Source: Flavobacteriaceae bacterium
GTDB lineage: Bacteria > Bacteroidota > Bacteroidia > Flavobacteriales > Flavobacteriaceae
NCBI GenBank assembly: GCA_017856235.1
Contig: JAFMFH010000009.1
Coordinates: 1-38,766, forward strand
DNA length: 38,766 nt
Direction: 5' to 3'
Part shown: positions 17,776 through 25,570 of the stretch, piece by piece
Layout: the number at the start of each line of letters is the position of its first letter
Numbering within the stretch: the first letter of the stretch is position 1
Notes under the pieces: generated by a model
Told to the model about the DNA's origin: nothing
The model's database searches: none
Seen by the model: the letters and a program-made list of their open reading frames with translations, nothing else
Made by a program: the position numbers and the translations under genes

Positions 17776-19255
17776 CAAATGTTGTATAATTTTTCCTAAT
17801 CAATTATTCAGAGAAAGTATATTTATTGATTCTGATTATAAAATTTTTCTTGTTGAAGAGGAGCTTTTCTTTAATCAATACAATTTTCACAAACAAAAAA
17901 TATCATTTCACAGATCATCCATGAAGTTTTATGAAGACTATCTCATAAAAAAAGGATTAGATGTTAGTTATATAAACTCTTATGAAAAGGAGTCTAATAT
18001 TATTGAATTAATTAAAAATATCAATAGTCAAGGATACAAAAAAATCGAGATTTATGATCCAGTTGATTATCTTTTAGACAGAAGAATAAAGAGAGTTTCT
18101 AAAGAATTAAAGATTGATATGGTAGTCCATGAATCAAAGTTATTCATTAATTCTTCCGAAGAATTAAGATATTTTTTCAAAGATTCAAAGCAAAAATTTT
18201 TTCAAACTTCATTCTACAAATCAGAAAGAAAAAAAAGAAACATACTTGTAAATTCAAGTGGAGAACCAGAAGGCGGAGAATGGACATACGATATACAAAA
18301 CAGAAAAAAATTCCCCAAAGATAAAATCCCCCCAGTAATTAAGAATCCAAGAAAAAATAGTTATGTCATTGAATCTGAAAAATATGTTGAAAAGAATTTT
18401 AATAATAATTTTGGATCACTTGGCTTATTTAATTACCCGACTACATATGATGAGGCTGATCAATGGATAAATCAATTTTTAAATGATAGATTTTTAGAGT
18501 TTGGGGATTATGAAGATGCAATTATCAAAGATGAACTCACTTTAAACCATAGTATTTTAAGCCCTTTACTAAATGTAGGTCTAATAAACATCAAAGACTT
18601 GTTAGATAGCATTATTGAATTCTCCAAAATAAATGATATTCCAATTAATTCAACAGAAGGATTTATTAGACAACTTATTGGGTGGAGGGAGTTTATTAGA
18701 GGTATATATATAGTTAAGGGTAATTTTGAAAGAACAAATAATTTTTGGGGTTTCAAAAGTAAAATTCCTAAATCATTTTATAACGGAACAACAGGAATTG
18801 AACCTTTAGACTCTTCGATAAAGAAAGTCAGTAACACTGGTTATATTCATCATATAGAAAGACTAATGATTGTAGGGAATTTTATGTTATTATGTGAGTT
18901 TGATCCAGATGAAGTATATAAATGGTTTATGGAGGTTTCTATAGATTCGTTTGACTGGGTAATGGTTCCAAATGTATATGGAATGAGTCAATTTGCAGAT
19001 GGAGGATTAATGTCCACGAAACCATATATAAGTAGCAGTAATTACATATCTAAAATGAGTGATTATAAAAAAGGTAACTGGAGTGAAATATGGGATGGTT
19101 TATTTTGGAGGTTTATGGACAAACAAAGAAATTTTTTTACTAAAAATCCAAGATTAAGAATGCTGATAAATACATTTGATAAGATGGATATAAATAAAAA
19201 AGAAAAACATTTGTTAAATGCTGAGAATTTTTTAAACAAAATACACAATGAATAA
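17768..19255 (+). CDS. Cryptochrome/photolyase-related protein (DPRP family), without usual Fe-S ligands
   Basis: This 495-residue protein belongs to the deoxyribodipyrimidine photolyase-related group that includes prokaryotic (6-4) photolyases such as PhrB. Conserved parts are IGWREFIRGIY, HHIERLMIVGNFMLL, NVYGMSQFADGGLM and TKPYISSSNYISKMSDY. In Fe-S members four Cys bind a [4Fe-4S] cluster: one before HHI-RLM, then CxxC just after MSDY, and one further on. Here the first region reads TTGIEPLD and the second SDYKKGNWSEIWDGLFW, a shortened loop with no Cys. C376 (MLLCEF) is not at a usual ligand position. It likely binds FAD and repairs or senses light damage without the cluster. It overlaps both neighbours by eight bases. 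Confidence 0.88.
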   Translation: MDSKCCIIFPNQLFRESIFIDSDYKIFLVEEELFFNQYNFHKQKISFHRSSMKFYEDYLIKKGLDVSYINSYEKESNIIELIKNINSQGYKKIEIYDPVDYLLDRRIKRVSKELKIDMVVHESKLFINSSEELRYFFKDSKQKFFQTSFYKSERKKRNILVNSSGEPEGGEWTYDIQNRKKFPKDKIPPVIKNPRKNSYVIESEKYVEKNFNNNFGSLGLFNYPTTYDEADQWINQFLNDRFLEFGDYEDAIIKDELTLNHSILSPLLNVGLINIKDLLDSIIEFSKINDIPINSTEGFIRQLIGWREFIRGIYIVKGNFERTNNFWGFKSKIPKSFYNGTTGIEPLDSSIKKVSNTGYIHHIERLMIVGNFMLLCEFDPDEVYKWFMEVSIDSFDWVMVPNVYGMSQFADGGLMSTKPYISSSNYISKMSDYKKGNWSEIWDGLFWRFMDKQRNFFTKNPRLRMLINTFDKMDINKKEKHLLNAENFLNKIHNE

Positions 19256-19523
19256 TTTTAATTTGAGAGAGATCGATAGAATTATAGAAATGGCATGGGA
19301 AGATAGAACTCCATTTGAGGCTATTTTTAATCAATTCGATATAAACGAGAAGGAACTGATAAGTCTTATGCGAAATAATTTAAAAAGAAATAGTTTTAAA
19401 CTTTGGAGAGAGAGAGTCTCTGGAAGAAAAACTAAACATTCTGTTTTAAGAGAAAATAGTATTGATAGATTTAAATGTAATTTACAGAGAAGTATATCAA
19501 ATAATAAAATATCTAAAAGATAG
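19248..19523 (+). CDS. TIGR03643 family protein
   Basis: The 91-residue protein begins NFNLREIDRIIEMAWEDRTP, continues with FDINEKELISLMRNNLKRNS and FKLWRERVSGRKTKH, and ends with a basic tail. This matches the small TIGR03643 family, which often accompanies photolyase-type genes. The N-terminal part looks helix-turn-helix-like and the second half is strongly basic, so nucleic-acid binding is possible, but no function is established. It overlaps the photolyase-related gene by eight bases and is the last gene of the cluster; its stop is one base from the end of convergent murA. Confidence 0.82.
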   Translation: MNNFNLREIDRIIEMAWEDRTPFEAIFNQFDINEKELISLMRNNLKRNSFKLWRERVSGRKTKHSVLRENSIDRFKCNLQRSISNNKISKR

Positions 19524-19524
19524 T

Positions 19525-20835
19525 TTAGATTCTTTCAATTTCTGCTCCTAATTTTTTTAATCTTTCTACTATATTTTCATATCCTCTATCTATCTGATCA
19601 ACATTTTGAATTATACTTTCTCCTTTTGCAGATAAAGCGGCAATTAAAAGGGCTATCCCTGCTCTTATGTCAGGAGATGTCATAATAGTAGATTTTAAAG
19701 AAGACTTAAAATCATGGCCAATAACAGAAGCTCTATGAGGATCGCATAAAATTATCTTAGCGCCCATATCAATTAATTTGTCTACAAAAAATAATCTACT
19801 TTCAAACATCTTTTGATGAATAAGAACACTTCCTCTAGCTTGAGTTGCTACAACAAGTATTACAGATATTAAATCAGGGCTAAAACCAGGCCATGGGGCA
19901 TCAGATATTGTTAGTATTGAACCATCTATATAATTTGTGATTGAATATCCATTTTTATGCTCGGGTATAATCATGTCATTACTATCTCTCTTAATTATAA
20001 TACCAAGTTTTCTAAAAACATCAGGAATTTGACCTAAGTTATTCCATGATACATTCTTAATTCTAAGTTTACTTCTTGTCATTGCTGCTAAGCCAATCCA
20101 ACTTCCTATTTCAATCATATCAGGAAGGATATCATGACTTGTTCCATTTAATTTCTTAACTCCTTTAATCCTTAATAAGTTAGAGCCGATACCATTTATA
20201 TCTGCACCCATACTATTTAACATTGAGCAAAGTTGTTGAATATATGGCTCGCATGCAGCATTGTAAATAGACGTATCTCCCTCAGCAAGAACAGAAGCCA
20301 TAATAATATTTGCTGTTCCTGTAACAGATGCTTCATCTAAAAGTATGTCTGTTCCAATAAGTCTGCCTTTTGATTCAATTGAATATAATTTTTCTTCTGG
20401 CACATAATTAAGCTCTGCACCAAGTTTTTCTAAATTATCAAAATGAGTATCTAATCTTCTCCTACCTATTTTATCACCACCAGGCCTGGGTATTGAAGCA
20501 TAACCAAATCTAGATAACAAAGGACCTACTAGCATTATCGAGCCTCTCAAAGACCTTGCATCATTAATAAAGTCTGAGGTATTTAAAAAATTTAAATTTA
20601 TATTCTTAGCGTTAAAAGAAAATTTTCCTTTATCAATTTCTTTAATAATTACACCCAAATTTTTAAGAATTTCTAAAAGTTTATTAACATCAATAATATT
20701 TGGTATGTTAGAAATTATAATATCGCTCTCAGTTAAAAGTACAGCACAAATTACTTGAAGTGCTTCATTTTTAGCACCTTGAGGTGTTATTTCTCCAGAT
20801 AATTTTTTACCGCCTTTAACTCTAATACTAGACAT
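19525..20835 (-). CDS. murA: UDP-N-acetylglucosamine 1-carboxyvinyltransferase MurA (Asp-type active site)
   Basis: MurA transfers enolpyruvate from PEP to UDP-GlcNAc, the first committed step of peptidoglycan synthesis. The 436 residues include GAKNEAL with the conserved Lys22-Asn23, RGSIMLVGPLLSRFG, and PGGDKIGRRRLDTH. The catalytic loop residue, Cys115 in E. coli (GGCxIG), is Asp121 here (codon 20473-20475). Asp at this place is known to keep activity and prevent fosfomycin alkylation. The C-terminal domain has DIRAGIALLIAAL and RGYENIVERLKKLGA. It follows the DUF4290 gene with a one-base overlap. Confidence 0.95.
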   Translation of the reverse strand: MSSIRVKGGKKLSGEITPQGAKNEALQVICAVLLTESDIIISNIPNIIDVNKLLEILKNLGVIIKEIDKGKFSFNAKNINLNFLNTSDFINDARSLRGSIMLVGPLLSRFGYASIPRPGGDKIGRRRLDTHFDNLEKLGAELNYVPEEKLYSIESKGRLIGTDILLDEASVTGTANIIMASVLAEGDTSIYNAACEPYIQQLCSMLNSMGADINGIGSNLLRIKGVKKLNGTSHDILPDMIEIGSWIGLAAMTRSKLRIKNVSWNNLGQIPDVFRKLGIIIKRDSNDMIIPEHKNGYSITNYIDGSILTISDAPWPGFSPDLISVILVVATQARGSVLIHQKMFESRLFFVDKLIDMGAKIILCDPHRASVIGHDFKSSLKSTIMTSPDIRAGIALLIAALSAKGESIIQNVDQIDRGYENIVERLKKLGAEIERI

Positions 20836-21467
20836 TAAAATCTTCTTTTGGTCTTATTTCTGTTTTTATTTTGCTTCTGATTAGAAGTGTTCAATCTGTT
20901 TTTTAGAAATTCACTTGAATCTGTTAAAGGTAAATCTGAATCTTTAAGTTTTAAATTTCCGTTAGACATATCTAAAAGATGATTAACAATTACTTTATCT
21001 TCTACTGAATCTTTGTTCCAATTAAGAAAACATTTTTTCATATGGTTAGCTATATTCAAGATAAGTTTGCTCTTTAAATCTCCGTCTTCCCATCCAATAG
21101 CTATATCAATCATTTTTTTAATATTATTTCCATAGAAACGATATTTGGGATGATTTTGGGGATAATTGAGTTTATTAGGCTTACTGTTTTTATAGATATC
21201 CTCTGAAGGTTTTTCAAATGGACTATCAACATCAAGTTTAAAATCTGACATTATAAATAGTTGAGCCCAAAGTTTATGTTGAAAATCTGGAACATCTCTT
21301 AGATGGGGATTTAGATTACCCATAACTCCAATTATAGCCTTAGCAATATTATTTCTCTCTACTTTATCTTTAACTGAGACTGCTTGGTCAACCATTTGAT
21401 GGACATGTCTTCCATATTCTGGTATTATAAGTTTTTTTCTTTCAGTATTATATTCTAATGTATTCAT
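20835..21467 (-). CDS. DUF4290 family protein
   Basis: A 210-residue cytoplasmic protein with the Bacteroidota-specific DUF4290 pattern: LEYNTERKKLIIPEYGRHVH, MVDQAVSVKD, MGNLNPHLRDVPDFQHKLWA and NHPKYRFYG. The C-terminus is low-complexity and basic (Asn, Lys, Arg). I start it at the ATG at 21467; an upstream TTG at 21476 would add only three residues. Function is unknown. It lies between DUF493 and murA in a minus-strand run, an arrangement that suggests a housekeeping role near wall synthesis. Confidence 0.85.
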   Translation of the reverse strand: MNTLEYNTERKKLIIPEYGRHVHQMVDQAVSVKDKVERNNIAKAIIGVMGNLNPHLRDVPDFQHKLWAQLFIMSDFKLDVDSPFEKPSEDIYKNSKPNKLNYPQNHPKYRFYGNNIKKMIDIAIGWEDGDLKSKLILNIANHMKKCFLNWNKDSVEDKVIVNHLLDMSNGNLKLKDSDLPLTDSSEFLKNRLNTSNQKQNKNRNKTKRRF

Positions 21468-21497
21468 AAGCCGCAATTTAAGAAATTAATTATCAAA

Positions 21498-21791
21498 TTA
21501 AAGGCTTATAATATTATCTATATTTTCTATACCCTTATATATATTTATTATATCAAGAGGTGAATCAGCATAATATTCAAAAGTCAAGCTCAAAAATTTA
21601 TTATTTGATGAAGATTTAAAAGATTTTATTCCTTCGTAATTATTGAGGTATTTTTTTAACTGATTATACTCTTCACTGTTTTCTTTAACAATAAATTTAA
21701 ATATGTAAAGACCAGGCCAATCCTGAGACTCAAGTAGCTGGTCTTTAAATCTTGAATAAAAATCATCAGATTTAGTTCTTTTATTTGACAA
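21498..21791 (-). CDS. DUF493 family protein
   Basis: A small protein matching the DUF493/YbeD-like fold: FYSRFKDQLLESQDWPGLYI, FKFIVKENSEE, then a C-terminal strand pair (KFLSLTFEYYADSPLDIINI). There is no ATG. I choose the TTG at 21791 (97 residues) over the TTG at 21818, because the latter lies inside a consensus -7 promoter box. The family is thought to be a small ligand-binding or regulatory domain; no role is known in Bacteroidota. It is the first gene of the run leading to DUF4290 and murA and is divergent from the ATPase gene at 21842. Confidence 0.75.
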   Translation of the reverse strand: MSNKRTKSDDFYSRFKDQLLESQDWPGLYIFKFIVKENSEEYNQLKKYLNNYEGIKSFKSSSNNKFLSLTFEYYADSPLDIINIYKGIENIDNIISL

Positions 21792-21815
21792 GGCAATTAA
21801 TTTTGTATAGTGATT

Positions 21816-21823
21816 CAAATATA
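21816..21823 (-). promoter_or_regulatory. Candidate -7 box for the DUF493-DUF4290-murA run
   Basis: On the minus strand this reads TATATTTG, an exact TAnnTTTG match. Transcription would begin about seven bases downstream, close to the TTG start at 21791. No clear -33 TTTG is seen at the expected spacing. Confidence 0.4.
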
Positions 21824-21841
21824 ATCAATCATTTGTCGAGT

Positions 21842-22387
21842 ATGATAAAAGAAAAAAATAATAAAAGGTTTGTTCTAGCTGGAGGACCAAGTACAGGAAA
21901 AACCTCAGTCATAAATGAACTTAAAAAGTTAGGTTTTGCATGCTTTGATGAGGCTGCTAGAGGTATTCTATCAAATTATAGTTATAGGGGCTCAAATTTT
22001 AAATTAGATCCAATTAAAATCAGCAATGAAATTCTTACTAAGAGAGATAAAGACTATAATGCTGCTTTAAATATTTCATGTAAAAATGATATTATTTTTT
22101 ATGATAGAGGTGTACATGAAATTACTGCATACTTAAGACATATAAATCAATCAACTAATTATTGGGAAGAATTACTAGAAAATTATAAATACGATATGGT
22201 ATTTATTTTTCCATCTTGGAAAGAGATATACACCAAAGATGATAATAGAATTGAGGAGTACGAAGAGGCAATAAAAATTGCTCCATTTATACATCAAATT
22301 TATAATGAATCATCAACCTTAATCGTTGAAGTTCCAAATATTGGTATAAAAGAAAGAGTAAATTTTATCTTAAATAGTATTAAATGA
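21842..22387 (+). CDS. NadR-like AAA (P-loop) ATPase
   Basis: A 181-residue P-loop protein with Walker A GGPSTGKTS (14-22), followed by FACFDEAARGIL, and DIIFYDRGVHEITAYLRH as the Walker B-like region. This is the AAA_28 type of domain related to the kinase half of NadR. The ATG at 21842 is chosen because a frame open from TTG 21785 would add 19 unrelated residues across the divergent promoter. Its stop overlaps the fmt start (ATGA). Substrate unknown; a nucleotide or nicotinamide-riboside kinase role is possible but unproven. Confidence 0.82.
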   Translation: MIKEKNNKRFVLAGGPSTGKTSVINELKKLGFACFDEAARGILSNYSYRGSNFKLDPIKISNEILTKRDKDYNAALNISCKNDIIFYDRGVHEITAYLRHINQSTNYWEELLENYKYDMVFIFPSWKEIYTKDDNRIEEYEEAIKIAPFIHQIYNESSTLIVEVPNIGIKERVNFILNSIK

Positions 22388-23334
22388 AAAGAATAAAAAT
22401 AATTTTTTTTGGAACTCCAGACTTTGCAGTAAAATCATTAAAAGTAATTAATGATAATTTTGATATTCTATGTGTTGTTACATCACCAGACAAAAAATCA
22501 GGAAGAGGTTTGAAAATTAATGAAAGTAAAGTTAAAAGATTTTCATCTGATAATAATATACCAGTTCAACAACCAGAAGAGCTTACAAATAAAGATTTTA
22601 TAAGTGAGATTTCATCTTTATGTGCTGACTTATTTATTGTGGTTGCATTCAGAAAATTACCAAAAGAAGTATTCTCTATACCATTACTTGGTACAATTAA
22701 TCTTCATGCATCTCTTCTTCCTAACTATAGGGGTGCTGCGCCAATCAATTGGGTTTTAATAAATAATGAGAAGGTCACAGGAGTTACAACTTTTTTTATC
22801 AATGAAAGAATTGATTATGGAGATATTATTTTACAAGAAGAGGTTATCATTACTAATGATGACAATTTCGAAACTTTATATAATAAATTATCAATTATTG
22901 GTTCAAAAGTATTATTAAAGACAATAGAAATTGTTGCTAGTGGTAAAGCTCAGATCCTAAAGCAAGATGAAAGTAAAGATTTAAAAAAGGCTCCCAAGTT
23001 AAATTCAAATAATACAAGAATTAATTGGAATGATAATATTGATAAAATAATTGGAATGATTAGAGGCTTATCGCCAAAACCTGGTTCGTGGACAAATCTA
23101 AAAAATGGAGATAAAGAAATTAGAGTTAAGATTCTTAAGGCAAATTTATTAAGTAGAAGCAATTTGAGTAATACATCTATTGGAAAAGTATTAATTATCA
23201 AAGATGAAATACATATTAATTTAAAAGATGGTGTTATAAATTGTTCTAAAATTCAGCTAGAAAACAAAAAAGAAATGTTGGCAAAAGATCTTCTAAATGG
23301 GTATAAATTTTACAAAAATTCCCATGTCTACTAG
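22384..23334 (+). CDS. fmt: Methionyl-tRNA formyltransferase
   Basis: Fmt formylates Met on initiator tRNA using 10-formyl-tetrahydrofolate. The 316 residues have the standard layout: IIFFGTPDFAVKSL at the N-terminus, VTSPDKKSGRG, and the formyl-transfer core NLHASLLPNYRGAAPINW with the conserved Asn-His, then DYGDIILQEE. The C-terminal domain holds IGMIRGLSPKPGSWT for tRNA binding. The start overlaps the preceding ATPase stop by four bases. The gene is complete and ordinary. Confidence 0.96.
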   Translation: MKRIKIIFFGTPDFAVKSLKVINDNFDILCVVTSPDKKSGRGLKINESKVKRFSSDNNIPVQQPEELTNKDFISEISSLCADLFIVVAFRKLPKEVFSIPLLGTINLHASLLPNYRGAAPINWVLINNEKVTGVTTFFINERIDYGDIILQEEVIITNDDNFETLYNKLSIIGSKVLLKTIEIVASGKAQILKQDESKDLKKAPKLNSNNTRINWNDNIDKIIGMIRGLSPKPGSWTNLKNGDKEIRVKILKANLLSRSNLSNTSIGKVLIIKDEIHINLKDGVINCSKIQLENKKEMLAKDLLNGYKFYKNSHVY

Positions 23335-23390
23335 TATAAACAGGAGTATTATCAACAAAAACAACATATTTATTAACAAAAATTGAGTTT

Positions 23391-23400
23391 TAAGCGCTTA
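23391..23400. repeat. Perfect 10-bp palindrome upstream of HU
   Basis: TAAGCGCTTA is a perfect palindrome 58 bases before the HU start codon, in an otherwise very AT-rich gap. It could be an operator for a dimeric regulator or chance. TATCTTTA at 23427-23434 is a one-mismatch -7 box downstream of it. Confidence 0.3.
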
Positions 23401-23457
23401 TTTACTGAGACTTAAGTATAAACATATATCTTTATTTAAACATTAAAATTAAGTGAT

Positions 23458-23730
23458 ATGAACAAATCAGAATTAATTGATGCTATGGCAGCTGACGCTG
23501 GTATTTCTAAAGCATCAGCGAAAAAAGCTCTAGAATCTTTTCTAGGGAGTATAGGTTCAACTTTAAAAAAAGGTGGAAGAGTTTCACTAGTTGGTTTTGG
23601 ATCTTGGTCAGTTTCTCAAAGAGCTGCAAGAGATGGTAGAAACCCTCAAACTGGTGCAACAATTAAAATTCCGGCTAAAAAAGTTGTTAAATTTAAAGCT
23701 GGAGCTGAACTATCAAGCTCAGTGAACTAA
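23458..23730 (+). CDS. hup: HU-type DNA-binding protein
   Basis: A 90-residue HU/IHF-family histone-like protein that bends and compacts DNA as a dimer. MNKSELIDAMAADAGISKAS forms the N-terminal helices; GGRVSLVGFGSWSVSQRAAR leads into the DNA-binding arm, with RNPQTGATIKIPAKKVVKFK containing the conserved Arg-Asn-Pro intercalating tip. It matches HU rather than IHF in length and arm sequence. It is monocistronic in appearance: a promoter-like region upstream and a strong terminator 28 bases downstream. GC-richer codons such as GCT and GGT suggest high expression. Confidence 0.95.
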   Translation: MNKSELIDAMAADAGISKASAKKALESFLGSIGSTLKKGGRVSLVGFGSWSVSQRAARDGRNPQTGATIKIPAKKVVKFKAGAELSSSVN

Positions 23731-23757
23731 GTTTTAAATTCATTTAAAAAATGTGTT

Positions 23758-23790
23758 AAAGAGCTTCAATTTTGAAGCTCTTTTTTTTTC
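23758..23790 (+). terminator. Strong rho-independent terminator after HU
   Basis: AAAGAGCTTCAA and TTGAAGCTCTTT are perfect inverted repeats around a two-base centre, followed by a run of T. It isolates the HU transcript from the AlgH gene only a few bases beyond it. Fully symmetric, it may also work in reverse. Confidence 0.92.
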
Positions 23791-23792
23791 TC

Positions 23793-24332
23793 ATGAAAGG
23801 TAAGATTTTAATTTCATCGCCAAGTTTACTCAGTGATATGATTTTTTATAAATCTATTATATTGATAGTAGATGAAACTGAACAGGGTCATACAGGCTTT
23901 ATTTTAAATAGACCAGGAGGTTTTTTTTTAATAAAAGATAATAATAGTTCTTTTGGAAAAAAGTATGAATTCAACTTTGGTGGTCCAGTATCACAACAAA
24001 CATTCTATATAACTAGAAATCATAATTTATACAACGAAAGCCTTATTATTGATGATAAGCTTTATTGGGGTAATAATGTACAACTAATTATAGATCAAGT
24101 AGAAAGTGGTAAAATTGATTTAGAAGATGTTCTTTTTTTTCAGGGATATTCTGGATGGGAATCCGAACAGTTAAATGATGAAATTGAAAACAATAGCTGG
24201 ATATTAGTCGATAGATTTGATAAGAATATTTTTAATTTAACAAAGAAAAATAGTTGGAGTAAAGTTATTAATGAGCTTGATAATAAGTATAGAATTTGGT
24301 CAAACTCACCTGATGATATTTCTCTAAATTAA
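23793..24332 (+). CDS. AlgH/YqgE (UPF0301) family protein
   Basis: The 179-residue protein matches YqgE/AlgH: KGKILISSPSLLSDMIFYKS, HTGFILNRPGG, FGGPVSQQTFYITRN, and FFQGYSGWESEQLNDEI. The ATG at 23793 gives the standard family N-terminus; a start at 23772 would lie in the HU terminator stem. Family members are small cytoplasmic proteins once linked to alginate regulation in Pseudomonas, but their activity is unknown. Its stop overlaps by four bases the end of the convergent START-like gene. Confidence 0.9.
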   Translation: MKGKILISSPSLLSDMIFYKSIILIVDETEQGHTGFILNRPGGFFLIKDNNSSFGKKYEFNFGGPVSQQTFYITRNHNLYNESLIIDDKLYWGNNVQLIIDQVESGKIDLEDVLFFQGYSGWESEQLNDEIENNSWILVDRFDKNIFNLTKKNSWSKVINELDNKYRIWSNSPDDISLN

Positions 24333-24721
24333 GAAGATCCTAGAACTTGCTTTAAATCAGAGATAAGACTATCCCATAGTAATTTTGCTTCTTCAACTTC
24401 ATCTTCATGCGAGAAATCAGTAACTATTAAAGATACATCTTTAGTAATTTCATCCATGTGTATACAAAATTCAAAAAAATAATCTTCTTCATTGGATTCT
24501 CCAGTTATCCATTGAAACCTAATCTTTTCATTTAGCTTTTTTGATAAAACTCTTGCATATTCTTCTGATTCACCCCAAAAAAAAGTATATTTTTCTCCTC
24601 TGTAATTTACGTCATCAGAAAACCATTCTGAGAGACCTGATGGAGTTGAAAGATATTGATAAAGCAGTTGAGGAGATGATTGAAAATCATATTCTAAAAC
24701 AAATTCTTTTTTTTGTCTCAT
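24329..24721 (-). CDS. START-like/AHSA1-type domain protein
   Basis: A 130-residue SRPBCC-fold protein: EFVLEYDFQSSPQLLYQYLS, then TPSGLSEWFSDDV with the usual Trp-Phe of AHSA1-like domains, then FFWGESEEYARVL and FQWITGES. It ends with a long helix (DEVEEAKLLWDSLISDLKQV). Such proteins are common in Bacteroidota and lack a known ligand. It differs clearly from the SRPBCC protein at 15208. The gene is alone on this strand between the AlgH gene and the tRNA. Confidence 0.8.
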   Translation of the reverse strand: MRQKKEFVLEYDFQSSPQLLYQYLSTPSGLSEWFSDDVNYRGEKYTFFWGESEEYARVLSKKLNEKIRFQWITGESNEEDYFFEFCIHMDEITKDVSLIVTDFSHEDEVEEAKLLWDSLISDLKQVLGSS

Positions 24722-24793
24722 TTAATTTAAATTATAATCAATATATTAAAAAAAGTTAGTATTTACCTCAATTAACAAATATTTAGCTTCATA

Positions 24794-24819
24794 TTGTTGA
24801 TATTTGTTTTATATATTTG
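24794..24819 (+). promoter_or_regulatory. Candidate tRNA-Met promoter
   Basis: TATATTTG at 24812-24819 is an exact TAnnTTTG match 13 bases before the tRNA. TTG at 24794-24796 gives a spacer of 15 bases, a little short for a -33 element. Confidence 0.5.
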
Positions 24820-24832
24820 CATTTCTTAATTT

Positions 24833-24906
24833 GGCGAGGTAGCTCAGTTGGTGAGAGCGTCGGATTCATAACCCGGAGGTCGGGAGTTCAAATCTCCCTC
24901 TCGCTA
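24833..24906 (+). tRNA. tRNA-Met (anticodon CAT)
   Basis: The sequence folds as a complete cloverleaf: acceptor GGCGAGG with TCTCGCT (G-U pairs at both ends), D arm GCTC/GAGC, anticodon loop TTCATAA, T stem GGGAG/CTCCC with loop TTCAAAT, discriminator A. CCA is not encoded. The anticodon CAT could serve elongator Met, initiator Met or lysidine-modified Ile. The weak first pair (G-U) and two G-C pairs next to an A-C mismatch in the anticodon stem leave the subtype unsettled. Confidence 0.93.
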
Positions 24907-24920
24907 CAATAAAAATTAAT

Positions 24921-25517
24921 ATGATTAACAAATATTCATTTATTTTTATTTTACTATTATTTTCAATTTCTTGTACAAAGAACCAGCTATCAAATCAGAC
25001 CATTCTTGAGGAAGAGGTTGAACAGATTTTTAGTTGTGTTAGCTACGATGATCTTTTAGATTCTCAAAATACTGACCAAGATAACTTAATGCAATATTGG
25101 GATAAATTTGTTGCAGATGTAAAATGTACTACCGGTGGAACTGATTTTGGAGAAAGAAATCCTATTTTAAATATTTTTTTTGAATATAGATCTGCTGCTC
25201 AGATTGCTTCTGGTGTTACTCCAGACCATATTGCTTATTCAACATATTCTGGATATTGTAATGATAGCAGAGTGAATGTTGGCGTACTTTATAATGAATG
25301 GACTGAAAAGAATCTATTACAAAGACTATGGATTATGTATCATGAATTTGGTCATGATGTATATAAATATGAACATAGTTCAAATCCTGCTGACATAATG
25401 TTTCCCTCAAGCACAAGAAGTGATATTGATATAAATACTTTTATTGAGGCTAAAGATAGGATGATTAATAGATCCTTTCCTGGTATTAGATATATATCAT
25501 GTCCTTCAGACAGTTAA
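24921..25517 (+). CDS. Lipoprotein with zincin-like HExxH motif
   Basis: The N-terminus is a lipoprotein signal (FIFILLLFSISC, Cys at residue 18). Near residue 140 the motif HEFGHDVYKYEH contains HExxH with a third His seven positions after the second, followed by NPADIMFPS, where a Met follows as in metzincin Met-turns. In true metzincins the third His is one position nearer, so this is a variant or a separate zincin group. The 198 residues are short for a secreted protease. It may be a surface metallopeptidase of unknown substrate. It sits 14 bases after the tRNA and ends inside a terminator hairpin. Confidence 0.75.
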   Translation: MINKYSFIFILLLFSISCTKNQLSNQTILEEEVEQIFSCVSYDDLLDSQNTDQDNLMQYWDKFVADVKCTTGGTDFGERNPILNIFFEYRSAAQIASGVTPDHIAYSTYSGYCNDSRVNVGVLYNEWTEKNLLQRLWIMYHEFGHDVYKYEHSSNPADIMFPSSTRSDIDINTFIEAKDRMINRSFPGIRYISCPSDS

Positions 25518-25530
25518 AACTGTTTTTTTT
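25510..25530 (+). terminator. Terminator overlapping the lipoprotein stop codon
   Basis: ACAGTT / AACTGT form a short stem with a two-base centre, followed by eight T. The stop codon TAA (25515-25517) lies in the hairpin. Six pairs is modest, so efficiency is uncertain. Confidence 0.55.
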
Positions 25531-25570
25531 ATAATCTCCTGTTTAAAATTTTTTTTTATATTCTGAATTG

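Noticed and set aside
23772-23792. Upstream TTG start for the AlgH gene
   Set aside because: It lies in the HU terminator stem and T run; ATG 23793 gives the normal family N-terminus.
24833-24906. Calling the tRNA initiator-type
   Set aside because: The weak first pair and anticodon arm are suggestive, but the A-C mismatch and a G at position 1 do not settle it; left as tRNA-Met (CAT).
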